Source of the DNA: Arthrobacter sp. Leaf69
GTDB lineage: Bacteria; Actinomycetota; Actinomycetes; Actinomycetales; Micrococcaceae
Length of the DNA: 64,000 nucleotides
NCBI RefSeq assembly: GCF_001422645.1
Contig: NZ_LMLR01000010.1
Location: 330,237 to 394,236, forward strand
Reading direction: 5' to 3'
The translations under genes were made by a program, and so were the position numbers. Shown piece after piece: positions 16,844 to 25,277 of the stretch (the first letter of the stretch is position 1; each line of letters opens with the position of its first letter). Under the pieces are notes generated by a model. The model had not been told where the DNA came from and did no database searches. It saw only the letters and a list, made by a program, of their open reading frames with translations.

Positions 16844-19693
16844 TCATGGTTCAACAGTACGCCTGGAAGGGTCACGATTCATCCCCGCCCCGGCAATCGG
16901 CCCGGCGTCCGGCACGACGGTGCCGGCGGCGCCGTCGATCGTGATGTTCTGCCCGGTGACGATCCGCGAGGTGGCGTCGGGGACGCCGACCACCGCGGGG
17001 ATTCCGTACTCCCGGGCGACGACGGCGCCGTGCGAGTTGGGCCCGCCCATTTCCATGACCAGCCCGCCTGCGGTGAGGAACAGCGGCGTCCAGCCAGGAT
17101 CCGTGGATGGCGCCACCAGGATCTCGCCGGGCTCCAGACGCGCACCCCGCGGTTCCAGGATGACTCGGGCCGCGGCCGTCACGATGCCCGCCGACGCTGG
17201 AGAGCCCGTGAGTACTCCCCCGGGTCCGGCCTCCGCCCTGCCCCGGGGCCCCTGCAGTGCTTCGGGTTCCGTTCCGTCCGAGAGCAGTACCCGCGGGATG
17301 TGCCGGCGGCCGAGTTCCTGCGCGTAGTCCTCATGGCGCTGCGCCACGAGATGCTGCAGCCGCCTCCCGCTGAGGCCTTCGCGGACCTCGGCCAGGTCCA
17401 GGAAGAAGACGTCGTCCGCCTCCCGGATGCGGCCGGCGCCGGCCAGTTCCGCTCCTATGACCTGGAGTTGCCCGCGCACCGCGGCCAGGGCTTCGACGAT
17501 GTGGTACTTCGGCAGCTCACGCAGCCCGGCAAACATCCGGGTGCGCCGCAGTGCCGCACGCACCAGCGCTCCGCGCAGCCTGCTTCGCTCCCCGGCAAGC
17601 GCGGCCAACCGCGCCACATGCTCCTCGGCCTCCCGCGCCGCCTTGCTGAACTGCCGGTCCGGCGCCTGGCCGGGATCATCCAGCCGCAGATAATTGGCCA
17701 GGACACCGAGAATGTGGGCCGGGTCGTCGGACCAGCGGGGCATCCCCAGATCGATTTCCGCCACGGCCCGGTGGCCGTAGCGGCCCAGGAAACCGGCGAG
17801 CCCGGACTGCACGACGGCGGGGAGCCCGCGGGCGCGGTAGCGGCGGACCAACTCCGGCACGACTGCGTCATGCGCTGCGGCGCCATCGAATACTGCGTCA
17901 TCAAACGCTGCGGCGTCGAAGACTGCGGCCGCTGCGGGGTCGGCCCGGATGGCCACGGCGAGTTCCCACAGGGCCAGGTCCATTTCGGTGGTCACGTTGT
18001 TGGGAAGTCCCCGCAGGACCGGTTGCAGCGCCCCGGGGCCGGCGTTGCCTCCCAGCAGCCTTCCGGCGGCTGCCAGCAGGGCAAACCCCAGCGCGGGCAG
18101 CGGCAGGATGTTGGGTACCACCGGAAAGAGTTCGTGCCCCAGGATGCGCTCCACATGGTCCAGCCGCTGCGCGGGCGTTGACCCGGCGGGCACCACCAGG
18201 GCAGTCCGGAACCGTTCGCCGAATTGTTGCGCCCGGCGCAGCGCCGCCTCCGGCCGGAAGAGGGCGCGGAGCAGGGACTCCGGAACCCGTGCGCGGGCCG
18301 CCACGGGGGCGATGTGCCGGAGCACCTGCCACGGGGACCTGACGGTGACGGAAAACCGGGGGTCGTCGAACAGCCGCCGCAGCACGGCCGCGGAACGTGC
18401 TTCCATGACGTCGAATACCCGCGGCACCACCGCCCGTCCAACGGTGCTGCGCACCACCGGCGTCAGGTCGAAGAAGAGGCGCTGGCCCGCCTGGACGTAG
18501 GGCCCCGGACCGTCGTGGGGCACCGGGACGTCAAAGTGCGCCGCGCGTGCCACGGACGAGGCAATCAGCCGGAATCCCGCCAGCCCCATCGGGGTCAGGG
18601 GGCGGGTCAGGCCTTGGGCCAGGCTGAAGCAGAGGTAGACCCGCGTCCCGTCCCGGACCCGCTGCCGCTCCGGCAGCGGGTAGAGGGTGGTGATGGGCCG
18701 CGACTGCGTCAACCACGGCATTCCCCCGGCGTCGATAGCCCATTCGAGGTCCTGCGGCGCGCCGAAATGCATTTCCGCCCGGCGGCCCAGCAGGTCCAAG
18801 GCCGCAAGGCGGGCATCGTCCAGGCAGGGCTGCGACCCGGAGCCGGACTGCTCGACCCGTTCGGTTCCGCCGCCCGGCAGCGGCCGGATGGCCACTCCCT
18901 TGCTCCCGATTCGGCGCTCAAGAATCTTCTGGGTGGCGCTGTCGATGACGAAGTGGTCCGGGTTGACTGCCCCGGACACCACCGCCTCGCCGAGGCCGGG
19001 GCTGGCGTCGACGACCGCCTCGTGCCGCCTTCCCGTCAACGGGTTCGCGGTGAACAGGACACCCGCCACGGCAGCGTCCACCATCCGCTGGACCGCCACG
19101 GCGAGAGACACCGTCGAGGGGCTGATCCCGTGGGTGGCACGGTAGCTCACGGCGCGGTCCGTCCAGAGCGAGGCCCAGCACTGCCGGACCGCCGCCAGGA
19201 CGGCGTCGAAGCCCACAACGTTCAGGACGGTGTCCTGCTGGCCGGCGAAACTGGCGAAGGGCAGGTCCTCGGCGGTTGCGGACGAGCGCACCGCCACAGG
19301 CGCTTCCGTTCCCAGCGCCGCGTAGGCGGCCCGGACGGCGTCGGCAATGTCAGCGGGGACGTCGGCGGCGAGGACCAGCCGGCGGGCGGTGGAGGCCAGC
19401 CCGGCCAGCCCGGGAAAGTCGTCGGCGGCGGTCGCCGCGAGGGCGGTGTGGATGGCGTCGAGTCCGGCCGGCGAGGTGGCGCGCCGGTAGGCCCGCGTGG
19501 TCAGGACGAAGCCGTCCGGAACCGGCAGCCCTGCCCGCATCAGTTCACCGAGGTTGGCCGCCTTGCCGCCGACGTCGGGAAGCATCTCCGCGCTGACCAG
19601 TTCAAGCGGGAGCACGAGTTCCTGCAGGGGTTTGCGCCCCGGTTCCTGCCGCTGGTCCTGCGCTGGCGTGCCGGCGCCAGGGAGCTGCTCCAC
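16844..19693 (-). CDS. PEP-utilising enzyme with rifampicin phosphotransferase-like layout
   Basis: 949 residues, GTG start with a GGGAGGG site 8 bases upstream. The N-terminal half is a PPDK/PEP-synthase ATP-grasp domain (VGGKAANLGELM, VAVRSSATAEDLPFASFAGQ, LTGRRHEAVVDASPGLGEAV). The C-terminal 90 residues are the swivelling phosphohistidine domain with GGPNSHGAVVAREYGIP; the likely phosphorylated His is H888. There is no C-terminal PEP-binding barrel. The middle 450 residues are a different, mostly helical domain. This is the layout of rifampicin phosphotransferase rather than PpsA. The true acceptor is unknown. It follows the Usp gene by 43 bases in a probable operon. Confidence 0.85.
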   Translation of the reverse strand: MEQLPGAGTPAQDQRQEPGRKPLQELVLPLELVSAEMLPDVGGKAANLGELMRAGLPVPDGFVLTTRAYRRATSPAGLDAIHTALAATAADDFPGLAGLASTARRLVLAADVPADIADAVRAAYAALGTEAPVAVRSSATAEDLPFASFAGQQDTVLNVVGFDAVLAAVRQCWASLWTDRAVSYRATHGISPSTVSLAVAVQRMVDAAVAGVLFTANPLTGRRHEAVVDASPGLGEAVVSGAVNPDHFVIDSATQKILERRIGSKGVAIRPLPGGGTERVEQSGSGSQPCLDDARLAALDLLGRRAEMHFGAPQDLEWAIDAGGMPWLTQSRPITTLYPLPERQRVRDGTRVYLCFSLAQGLTRPLTPMGLAGFRLIASSVARAAHFDVPVPHDGPGPYVQAGQRLFFDLTPVVRSTVGRAVVPRVFDVMEARSAAVLRRLFDDPRFSVTVRSPWQVLRHIAPVAARARVPESLLRALFRPEAALRRAQQFGERFRTALVVPAGSTPAQRLDHVERILGHELFPVVPNILPLPALGFALLAAAGRLLGGNAGPGALQPVLRGLPNNVTTEMDLALWELAVAIRADPAAAAVFDAAAFDDAVFDGAAAHDAVVPELVRRYRARGLPAVVQSGLAGFLGRYGHRAVAEIDLGMPRWSDDPAHILGVLANYLRLDDPGQAPDRQFSKAAREAEEHVARLAALAGERSRLRGALVRAALRRTRMFAGLRELPKYHIVEALAAVRGQLQVIGAELAGAGRIREADDVFFLDLAEVREGLSGRRLQHLVAQRHEDYAQELGRRHIPRVLLSDGTEPEALQGPRGRAEAGPGGVLTGSPASAGIVTAAARVILEPRGARLEPGEILVAPSTDPGWTPLFLTAGGLVMEMGGPNSHGAVVAREYGIPAVVGVPDATSRIVTGQNITIDGAAGTVVPDAGPIAGAGMNRDPSRRTVEP

Positions 19694-19736
19694 CCGCCGG
19701 CCCTCCCTTCAACGCCCGCCCGGTGTCCGTTCCGGG

Positions 19737-20774
19737 CTACGAGTCGCCGAGGATGGGGCCGAAGTTGACCCGGTCCGCCAGCCGTGGATCGTCCCGGTCC
19801 GGGACCACCATGACGGGGCCCTTGGCGTGGTGCAGGATGCCGTCCGAGGTGGACCCGAGCAGCATCCCGGCGAACCCGCCGCGGCCGCGGGTGCCGACGA
19901 CCACAAGCTCCACATGCCTGCTGGCCTCGACGAGGATGTCCACGGGCGAGCCATCCACGAGCTGGGTCTCCACCGTGAGGTGGGGAAAATGGCTCCTGAT
20001 CCACGCGGTACCGGCCTCGAGCTGCGCCCTGATGTCGGCGAAGAGCGCGTCACGGTCCATCGGCGCGGGGACCCAGGCCAGCGACCCGCTGTACTGCGGA
20101 ACGGCGCACACCACCCGCAACGGCGCCGAGAGCCGCTCGGCCTGCGCCGCCGCCTCCAGCACCGCCACGCGGGCCTGTTCGGAGCCGTCGACGCCCACCA
20201 CCACGACGTTTTCCACCGGCACGCGCCCGGACTTCGCGCGCTCCGCCAGGACATGTTTGTCGTCGGTGGTTTCGCCCAGGCGGTCCGAGCAGATCAGGGG
20301 CACCGTGACCGTGGGGCACTTGGCGTGCGCGGGGAGGGCGCTGCTGACGGAGCCCAGCAGCCGGCCGACGAAGCCGCCCCGGCCCCGGGTGCCGAAGACC
20401 AGCAGTTCGGCAGTTTCGGACATTTCCAGCAGGACCCCGGAGGCATCGCCGTTCTCGACGGAGGCGTCGACGTCGATGAGGTACCCGGCGACCTTGTGCA
20501 CGGCCTGCTGCAGGATGGCCTCCGCGCCCTCCCGGATGACCGAATCATCCACGGTGGCGTACCCGCCGTCGAGCCCTGATGCCGCGAAGATCGGAACGGA
20601 ATAGGCGGTCACGATGTGCAGCGGACGGCGCCGGCGCTCGGCTTCACGCGCGGCCCACACCAGGGCGCACTTGCTGTGGTCTGAACCGTCGACGCCGACC
20701 ACGATCCCACGGGGAGCTGCGGACCCGCCGGGGACTTCCCCTGCCGGATCCGGATGCACCTGTTCTCGGCCCAT
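19737..20774 (-). CDS. Tandem universal stress protein
   Basis: 345 residues from the ATG that has a GAGGAGGC site; a longer frame with a Trp/Arg-rich start was rejected. There are two Usp domains. Domain 1 starts IVVGVDGSDHSKCALVWAAR and ends with the ATP-binding GTRGRGGFVGRLLGSVS. Domain 2 starts VVVGVDGSEQARVAVLEAAA and ends GTRGRGGFAGMLLGSTSDGI. Both retain the G-2x-G-9x-G(S/T) motif, so ATP binding is likely. In mycobacteria such proteins belong to the hypoxia/dormancy response. The gene leads an operon with the PEP-utilising enzyme. Confidence 0.92.
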   Translation of the reverse strand: MGREQVHPDPAGEVPGGSAAPRGIVVGVDGSDHSKCALVWAAREAERRRRPLHIVTAYSVPIFAASGLDGGYATVDDSVIREGAEAILQQAVHKVAGYLIDVDASVENGDASGVLLEMSETAELLVFGTRGRGGFVGRLLGSVSSALPAHAKCPTVTVPLICSDRLGETTDDKHVLAERAKSGRVPVENVVVVGVDGSEQARVAVLEAAAQAERLSAPLRVVCAVPQYSGSLAWVPAPMDRDALFADIRAQLEAGTAWIRSHFPHLTVETQLVDGSPVDILVEASRHVELVVVGTRGRGGFAGMLLGSTSDGILHHAKGPVMVVPDRDDPRLADRVNFGPILGDS

Positions 20775-21193
20775 GGGGTCCGCCTCCTCGCGATTCTTGC
20801 CTGATGTTGCGGCTATTCTGCCAGACGAGTCCGGGTGCAGCGTCCAATGGCGATGCGCCCGAAGAATCTGCGGGGTCGAACCCCTGATCTTCCCAACTAT
20901 TCTCGGATTGCGGGGAACAAGCAAGCGGAGCGGACGTCCGCCGGGAGGGTGGTCTTCACCCAGGTTTTACGCAGTGTTTACACACCATCCGGCGGTCCTG
21001 AGCGCCAGCGGATTTGGCGGGCCGCGCCGCCCGGAAAGCCCGGAAATCCCGGGAGCCGCCAATGTTTCATCTGCTCTATCCAAGGCGGGAAATGTTAGGT
21101 ATTCTTCGAGGCGTTGCTGAACCGAGACTCGTGTTTCAGAACGTGTCCGGGGCATCGGCTCCGCGACTTGCACCATTCGAGGAGGACCCTGCA
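20775..21193. other. 419-base divergent intergenic region
   Basis: No convincing gene is present. The region separates two opposed starts (Usp leftward, Rossmann protein rightward), so it must hold both promoters. It contains a short hairpin GGGGTCGAACCCC near 20873-20885 and an AT-richer stretch near 20960-20985 (TTTTACGCAGTGTTTACAC). AATGTTAGGTATTCTTC at about 21088-21104 may be the -10 area for the rightward gene. Confidence 0.5.
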
Positions 21194-21829
21194 GTGTCGA
21201 GCATGCCAATGTCCGGGGGAATCGAGCGGACCGCCGCCATCGTGATCGGCACCGGCCTGTCCGGTCTGGCCGTCGCGAGCGAGCTGCAGCGGCGCGGCGT
21301 GGACTCCATCATTGTGGACGGACTCGACCTGCTGGGCGCCGGCCAACCGGCCAACACTTCGTCGCTGCAGCGCTGCGATGCGGCCGACGCCGCCAGCTTG
21401 CGGGAACGCAACGAGATCCTCCGGCACCTGCGCAACTACGCCTCCAGCCACAAACTGGATGTGCGGAACAACATCAGGGCCCTGCAGCTGGACCATCTCG
21501 ACGCCGGCATCACCGGACCCACCCAGCAGTGGGCGGTCCGCACGCCGGGCGGTGTGCTCCTGGCGGACCACCTGGTCCTGACCCGCTGCGCCCACAGCCA
21601 GCTGCGCCGGATGCTCTCGGAGCTCGGCATGGCTGCGGGCCACAACCTGATGGCGGCCATGCACGCCCTCGGGATGTACCTCGTGGGCGTGGGCGAACTC
21701 ATCACCCCGACGCCGAAGGAAGTGCTGCGCCAGGCCAAGGTGGTGGGCCAGGCGATCTCCGCCAAGGTCTACCCCGACGGCTTCCCCGCCGTCCTGCCCG
21801 GGGGCTATGCCCTCGCCGCGCCGGCCTAG
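21194..21829 (+). CDS. Short FAD/NAD(P)-binding Rossmann protein
   Basis: 211 residues from a GTG with a GGAGGA site 7 bases upstream. A nucleotide-binding motif, VIGTGLSGLAVASELQRRG, is followed by an acidic residue at the end of strand 2 (IIVDGLD), as in flavin monooxygenases. The rest of a normal flavoprotein (second FAD segment and substrate domain) is missing, because family members usually exceed 350 residues. It may be a truncated flavoprotein or a stand-alone lineage-specific protein. The C-terminal part (GVGELITPTPKEVLRQAKVV) is not typical of any family recognised here. Confidence 0.7.
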   Translation: MSSMPMSGGIERTAAIVIGTGLSGLAVASELQRRGVDSIIVDGLDLLGAGQPANTSSLQRCDAADAASLRERNEILRHLRNYASSHKLDVRNNIRALQLDHLDAGITGPTQQWAVRTPGGVLLADHLVLTRCAHSQLRRMLSELGMAAGHNLMAAMHALGMYLVGVGELITPTPKEVLRQAKVVGQAISAKVYPDGFPAVLPGGYALAAPA

Positions 21830-21934
21830 GCTGCGCACCGGCCAGGAGCCCGCTTTTTCTACCACAACGGGGTCATCTACGGCCCCTCAAGGGGCTGGCG
21901 GTTCCAGCGCGGAGTGAACCCGCGTTGCAACTTG

Positions 21935-22528
21935 TTAGCTCTTGGTGTCGCTTCCGGAGTCCGAGGTGAGCCGGCGCTTGGCCATCACGCCCAAGGCGAT
22001 CACGATGCCGACCGCCGTGCCAACGAAAATCACTATGCTCCACGGGAAAGGCTCGGAGGAGTCGGCCGGCTGGGTCGGTTCCTGGGTGATGCCCGGCTGG
22101 GCGGTTCCCATGGTGGGAACCGCAGCAGCCCCCGTCGAGCCTGCCGCTGCCGCGGTGGCCGTAAACGTGAAGGTGCCTTCGATCGGGTGCGAGTCCGAAC
22201 TGACCACCCGCCACACCACCGTGTAGGCCCCGGCCGGCGCCCCCGGCTTGAGCTTCTGCGAGGCCACGTTGTCCACGATCTCCACCGCGCCGTCGGCCCA
22301 GTTGGTGCCGGCGGCATCGTTCACCAGCATCTGCGAACCGAGCCCGAGAGGGTTCTTATTGAACGTGACCGACACCGTCTCCGGCGGCGTTGCCACGGTG
22401 GCGCCGGTGGCCGGGCTGGTGGACTCGGCGGCGTCGTGGGCCGAGGCCGGGGCAACGGCACCCAGCAGGGCGGCGGTGAAGATTGCGGCGCCCAGGAGGG
22501 CACTCAAAAGCTGTCGCATGAGGCGCAT
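21935..22528 (-). CDS. CopC-domain copper-resistance-like protein
   Basis: 197 residues from an ATG with an AGGAGC site. A signal peptide ends at SAHDAAES, so the mature protein starts with His, the copper ligand of CopC. The CopC beta sandwich follows (STSPATGATV, PETVSVTFNKNPLG, YTVVWRVVSSDSHPIEGTF), including the SDSHP motif that holds a second copper ligand. A Thr/Pro linker and one C-terminal transmembrane helix (SIVIFVGTAVGIVIALGVMA) anchor it outside the membrane. It is usually found with a CopD protein, but none is adjacent. It is divergent from the purine permease gene. Confidence 0.9.
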   Translation of the reverse strand: MRLMRQLLSALLGAAIFTAALLGAVAPASAHDAAESTSPATGATVATPPETVSVTFNKNPLGLGSQMLVNDAAGTNWADGAVEIVDNVASQKLKPGAPAGAYTVVWRVVSSDSHPIEGTFTFTATAAAAGSTGAAAVPTMGTAQPGITQEPTQPADSSEPFPWSIVIFVGTAVGIVIALGVMAKRRLTSDSGSDTKS

Positions 22529-22637
22529 GGAAATGCTGCTCCTAGTGTTGTCTTCCTTACAGACTAGGCGAAAACGCACGGTTGGCCGCCGGGCGCCTAA
22601 TAGGCTTGGGGTAACACCCATCACCCCCGGAGGACTA

Positions 22638-24092
22638 ATGCAAGACCTAATGCTCAAGCAGGGCTCCGCACTTGACCGGTACTTCAAGATATCCGAGCGG
22701 GGGTCGAACTTCTCGCGGGAAATCCGCGGAGGCTTCGCCACGTTCTTCGCCATGAGCTACATCGTGGTGCTGAACCCGTTGATCCTTTCCGGCCCCGATT
22801 CCACGGGCGCCACCCTCGGCTTTCCCGCCGTCGCCGCCGTCACCGCGTTCGTCGCCGGCATCCTGACCATCCTGATGGGCGCGTGGGCCAAGCACCCCTT
22901 CGCAATGGCAACCGGCCTCGGGGTCAACGCCTTTGTCGCCGTGACGGTGGCCACCAACCCCGGCCTGACCTGGCCGGACATGATGGGCCTCGTGATGCTC
23001 TCGGGCATCACCATGCTGATCCTGGTCCTTACGGGTTTCCGGACTGCGGTCTTCAAAGCGGTGCCGGAGGGTCTGAAGACGGCGATCGTCGTCGGCATCG
23101 GCCTGTTCATCGCCCTGATCGGGCTCGTCAACGCAGGCTTTGTGCGCCGCATCCCGGATGTCGCCGGCACCACCGTTCCGGTCGGCCTGGGCTTCGACGG
23201 CAAGCTGATGGGCTGGCCCACCCTCGTCTTTATCTTCGGACTGATCCTCACCATCGCCCTCGTGGTCCGCAAGGTCAAGGGCGCGATCCTGATCGGCATC
23301 GTCGCCTCGACAATCCTGTCCGTGATCCTGGAATTCACGCTGCACATCGGCCCCAGCTTCGACGGCAAGACCTACAACCCGCAGGGCTGGTCCCTGGTGG
23401 CCCCGGCGTTCTCCGAATGGGCAGCCCCGGACCTGTCGCTGATCGGCCAGGCCAACCTGTTCGGCGCCTTCGAGCACCTGGGCTTTGTCGCCGCGACCCT
23501 GCTGGCGTTCGTGATCCTGCTGAGCATCTTCTTCGACGCCATGGGCACCATGGTGGGCCTGGCCACCGAGGCCGGCAGCATCGACAAGGACGGTAACATC
23601 CCCAACGTTGACCGCGTGCTGCAGGTGGACGCGCTGGGCGCGATCATCGGCGGCGGGGCTTCCGTGTCCTCGAACCAGATCTACGTTGAATCCGGCGCGG
23701 GTATCGGGGAAGGCGCCCGGACCGGGCTGGCCTCCATCGTCACGGGCCTGCTGTTCCTGGTGGCCATGTTCTTCACCCCGCTGATCAACCTCGTGCCGTT
23801 CGAGGCAGTGGCCCCGGCGCTCGTCATCGTCGGCTTCATGATGGTTTCCCAGGTCGGCAAGATCGACTGGCAGGACCTGGGCATCGCGATCCCGGCCTTC
23901 CTGACCTTCACGCTGATGCCGTTCACCTACTCGATCGCCAACGGCCTGGGCGCCGGCTTCATTACCTTCGTCCTGATCCGCACCTTCCAGGGCCGCGCGC
24001 GCGAGGTGCACCCGCTGATGTGGGCTGTGGCCGCGGCCTTCCTGCTGTTCTTCGCGATCGGCCCGATCGAGGCCGCCCTCGGGATGCACTAA
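22638..24092 (+). CDS. NCS2/AzgA family purine permease
   Basis: 484 residues from the ATG with a CCGGAGGA site; the longer open frame upstream was rejected. It starts with the AzgA-type GSNFSREIRGGFATFFAMSY and contains MATGLGVNAFVAVTVA and LSIFFDAMGTMVGLATEAGS, with the NCS2 signature in GGGASVSSNQIYVESGAGIG. About 13 transmembrane helices are predicted. Relatives import adenine, guanine or hypoxanthine by proton symport. Whether this one prefers adenine or guanine cannot be decided. No purine riboswitch was seen in the short leader. Confidence 0.9.
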   Translation: MQDLMLKQGSALDRYFKISERGSNFSREIRGGFATFFAMSYIVVLNPLILSGPDSTGATLGFPAVAAVTAFVAGILTILMGAWAKHPFAMATGLGVNAFVAVTVATNPGLTWPDMMGLVMLSGITMLILVLTGFRTAVFKAVPEGLKTAIVVGIGLFIALIGLVNAGFVRRIPDVAGTTVPVGLGFDGKLMGWPTLVFIFGLILTIALVVRKVKGAILIGIVASTILSVILEFTLHIGPSFDGKTYNPQGWSLVAPAFSEWAAPDLSLIGQANLFGAFEHLGFVAATLLAFVILLSIFFDAMGTMVGLATEAGSIDKDGNIPNVDRVLQVDALGAIIGGGASVSSNQIYVESGAGIGEGARTGLASIVTGLLFLVAMFFTPLINLVPFEAVAPALVIVGFMMVSQVGKIDWQDLGIAIPAFLTFTLMPFTYSIANGLGAGFITFVLIRTFQGRAREVHPLMWAVAAAFLLFFAIGPIEAALGMH

Positions 24093-24102
24093 CCCCACCC
24101 AT

Positions 24103-24165
24103 CGCCGAGGTGAGACTTCGCGCCCATGTTTGTCCAGACCATGGGCGCGAAGTCTCACCTCGGCG
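24103..24165. terminator. Perfect 26-base inverted repeat, probable terminator
   Basis: Two perfectly complementary 26-base arms (24103-24128 and 24140-24165) flank an 11-base loop, TTTGTCCAGAC. The stem would be very stable and starts 10 bases after the purine permease stop. A short T run (GTTTAAG) follows on the plus strand. It may also be a member of a repeated intergenic palindrome family, since the arms are longer than a terminator needs. Confidence 0.75.
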
Positions 24166-24250
24166 GCGTTTAAGCGGGATTTCCGGGATTTCGGACAGCA
24201 CAACGGCGCCGCGGCTGGTTTTCCGGCCCGGGCTGCGGTGAGCTAGGGGC

Positions 24251-25255
24251 ATGGTTTCTCCCGCGCCCGCCGTTGATGTCCCGCCGCAGCCTTGGACCGG
24301 ACGGTTCGACGGCGACGGCCCCGAGCACCGCCGCTGGTGGCAGGCTGTCACCCCGTACGCCCCGCACGGCGCCCAGTCCCCTACCGTGCACCCCTCGTCC
24401 GCTGGCCCCGGCACGCCCTCGGCCCGCACCGGCTCCTCCCGCCCGGCAGTCATTCTCGGCTTCGGCAGCGACGCCGGGGTGCGCCGCAACAAGGGCCGCC
24501 CCGGCGCCGCCGAGGCCCCTGCGGCCATCCGTGCCGCCCTCGGTCCGCTCGCGTTCCACTTGGGCCGGGACCTGCACGACGCCGGCGACGTCACCGTCAC
24601 CGGCGACGCCCTTGAGGCCGGGCAGGCGCGTGCCGGGCTCGCCATCACCAGCATGCTCGACGCCGGCCAGCTTCCCGTGGTGCTGGGCGGCGGGCACGAG
24701 ACCGCGTTCGCGAGCTACCTGGGCGTGGCCGGTTCGGCGGCGGTCCGCGAGGGCCTGCGCGTGGGGGTGCTGAACCTGGACGCCCACTTTGACCTCCGCG
24801 ATGAGGCCCGGCCCAGTTCCGGCACCCCGTTCCTGCAGATGGCCCGCGCGGAAGCTGCCGCGGGCCGCGAACTGAAGTACGCCGTCGTCGGGATCTCCGA
24901 GCCGGCCAACACCCGGGCGCTGTTCGGCACCGCCGCGGACCTTGGCGTGGACTACCTGCTCGACGAGGACTGCTCGGCGGAGGCCGCGCACACGTTCGTG
25001 GCGGCTTTCCTGGCGCAGGTGGACGCGCTGTACCTGACCATCGACCTGGACGTGCTGCCGGCCTCGGTGGCCCCCGGTGTGAGCGCGCCCGCCGCGTTCG
25101 GTGTGCCGCTGCCGGTCATCAGCGCCGTCTGCCGCCAGGTGGCCGCGAGCGGGAAGCTCCTGCACCTGGATGTGGCCGAGCTGAACCCGGAGTTCGACAT
25201 CGACGGCCGGACCGCGCGGGTCGCCGCCCGGCTGATTAATACGCTGCTGGGGTAG
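24251..25255 (+). CDS. hutG: Formimidoylglutamase (arginase family)
   Basis: 334 residues of the ureohydrolase fold. Metal-binding motifs are GGGHETAFASYLG, NLDAHFDLRDEARPSSGTPF and TIDLDVLPASVAPGVSAPA. HutG hydrolyses N-formimino-glutamate to glutamate and formamide, the last step of histidine breakdown. Agmatinase or arginase share these motifs; HutG is preferred because hutH and hutU lie 2 kb away and because of the N-terminal segment with PWTGRFDGDGPEHRRWWQ, typical of actinobacterial HutG. It is separated from them by a sodium/proton antiporter and faces the other way. Confidence 0.85.
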   Translation: MVSPAPAVDVPPQPWTGRFDGDGPEHRRWWQAVTPYAPHGAQSPTVHPSSAGPGTPSARTGSSRPAVILGFGSDAGVRRNKGRPGAAEAPAAIRAALGPLAFHLGRDLHDAGDVTVTGDALEAGQARAGLAITSMLDAGQLPVVLGGGHETAFASYLGVAGSAAVREGLRVGVLNLDAHFDLRDEARPSSGTPFLQMARAEAAAGRELKYAVVGISEPANTRALFGTAADLGVDYLLDEDCSAEAAHTFVAAFLAQVDALYLTIDLDVLPASVAPGVSAPAAFGVPLPVISAVCRQVAASGKLLHLDVAELNPEFDIDGRTARVAARLINTLLG

Positions 25256-25277
25256 CCGAGGCAGCAACAGCACAACG

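Noticed and set aside
20868..20895. T-arm-like sequence GGGGTCGAACCCC, possible tRNA fragment
   Set aside because: No acceptor, D or anticodon arms are found around it. It is a simple short palindrome.
22647..24203. 518-codon minus-strand open frame
   Set aside because: It is rich in His, Asp, Gly and Arg, and shadows the purine permease gene, which has clear family motifs.
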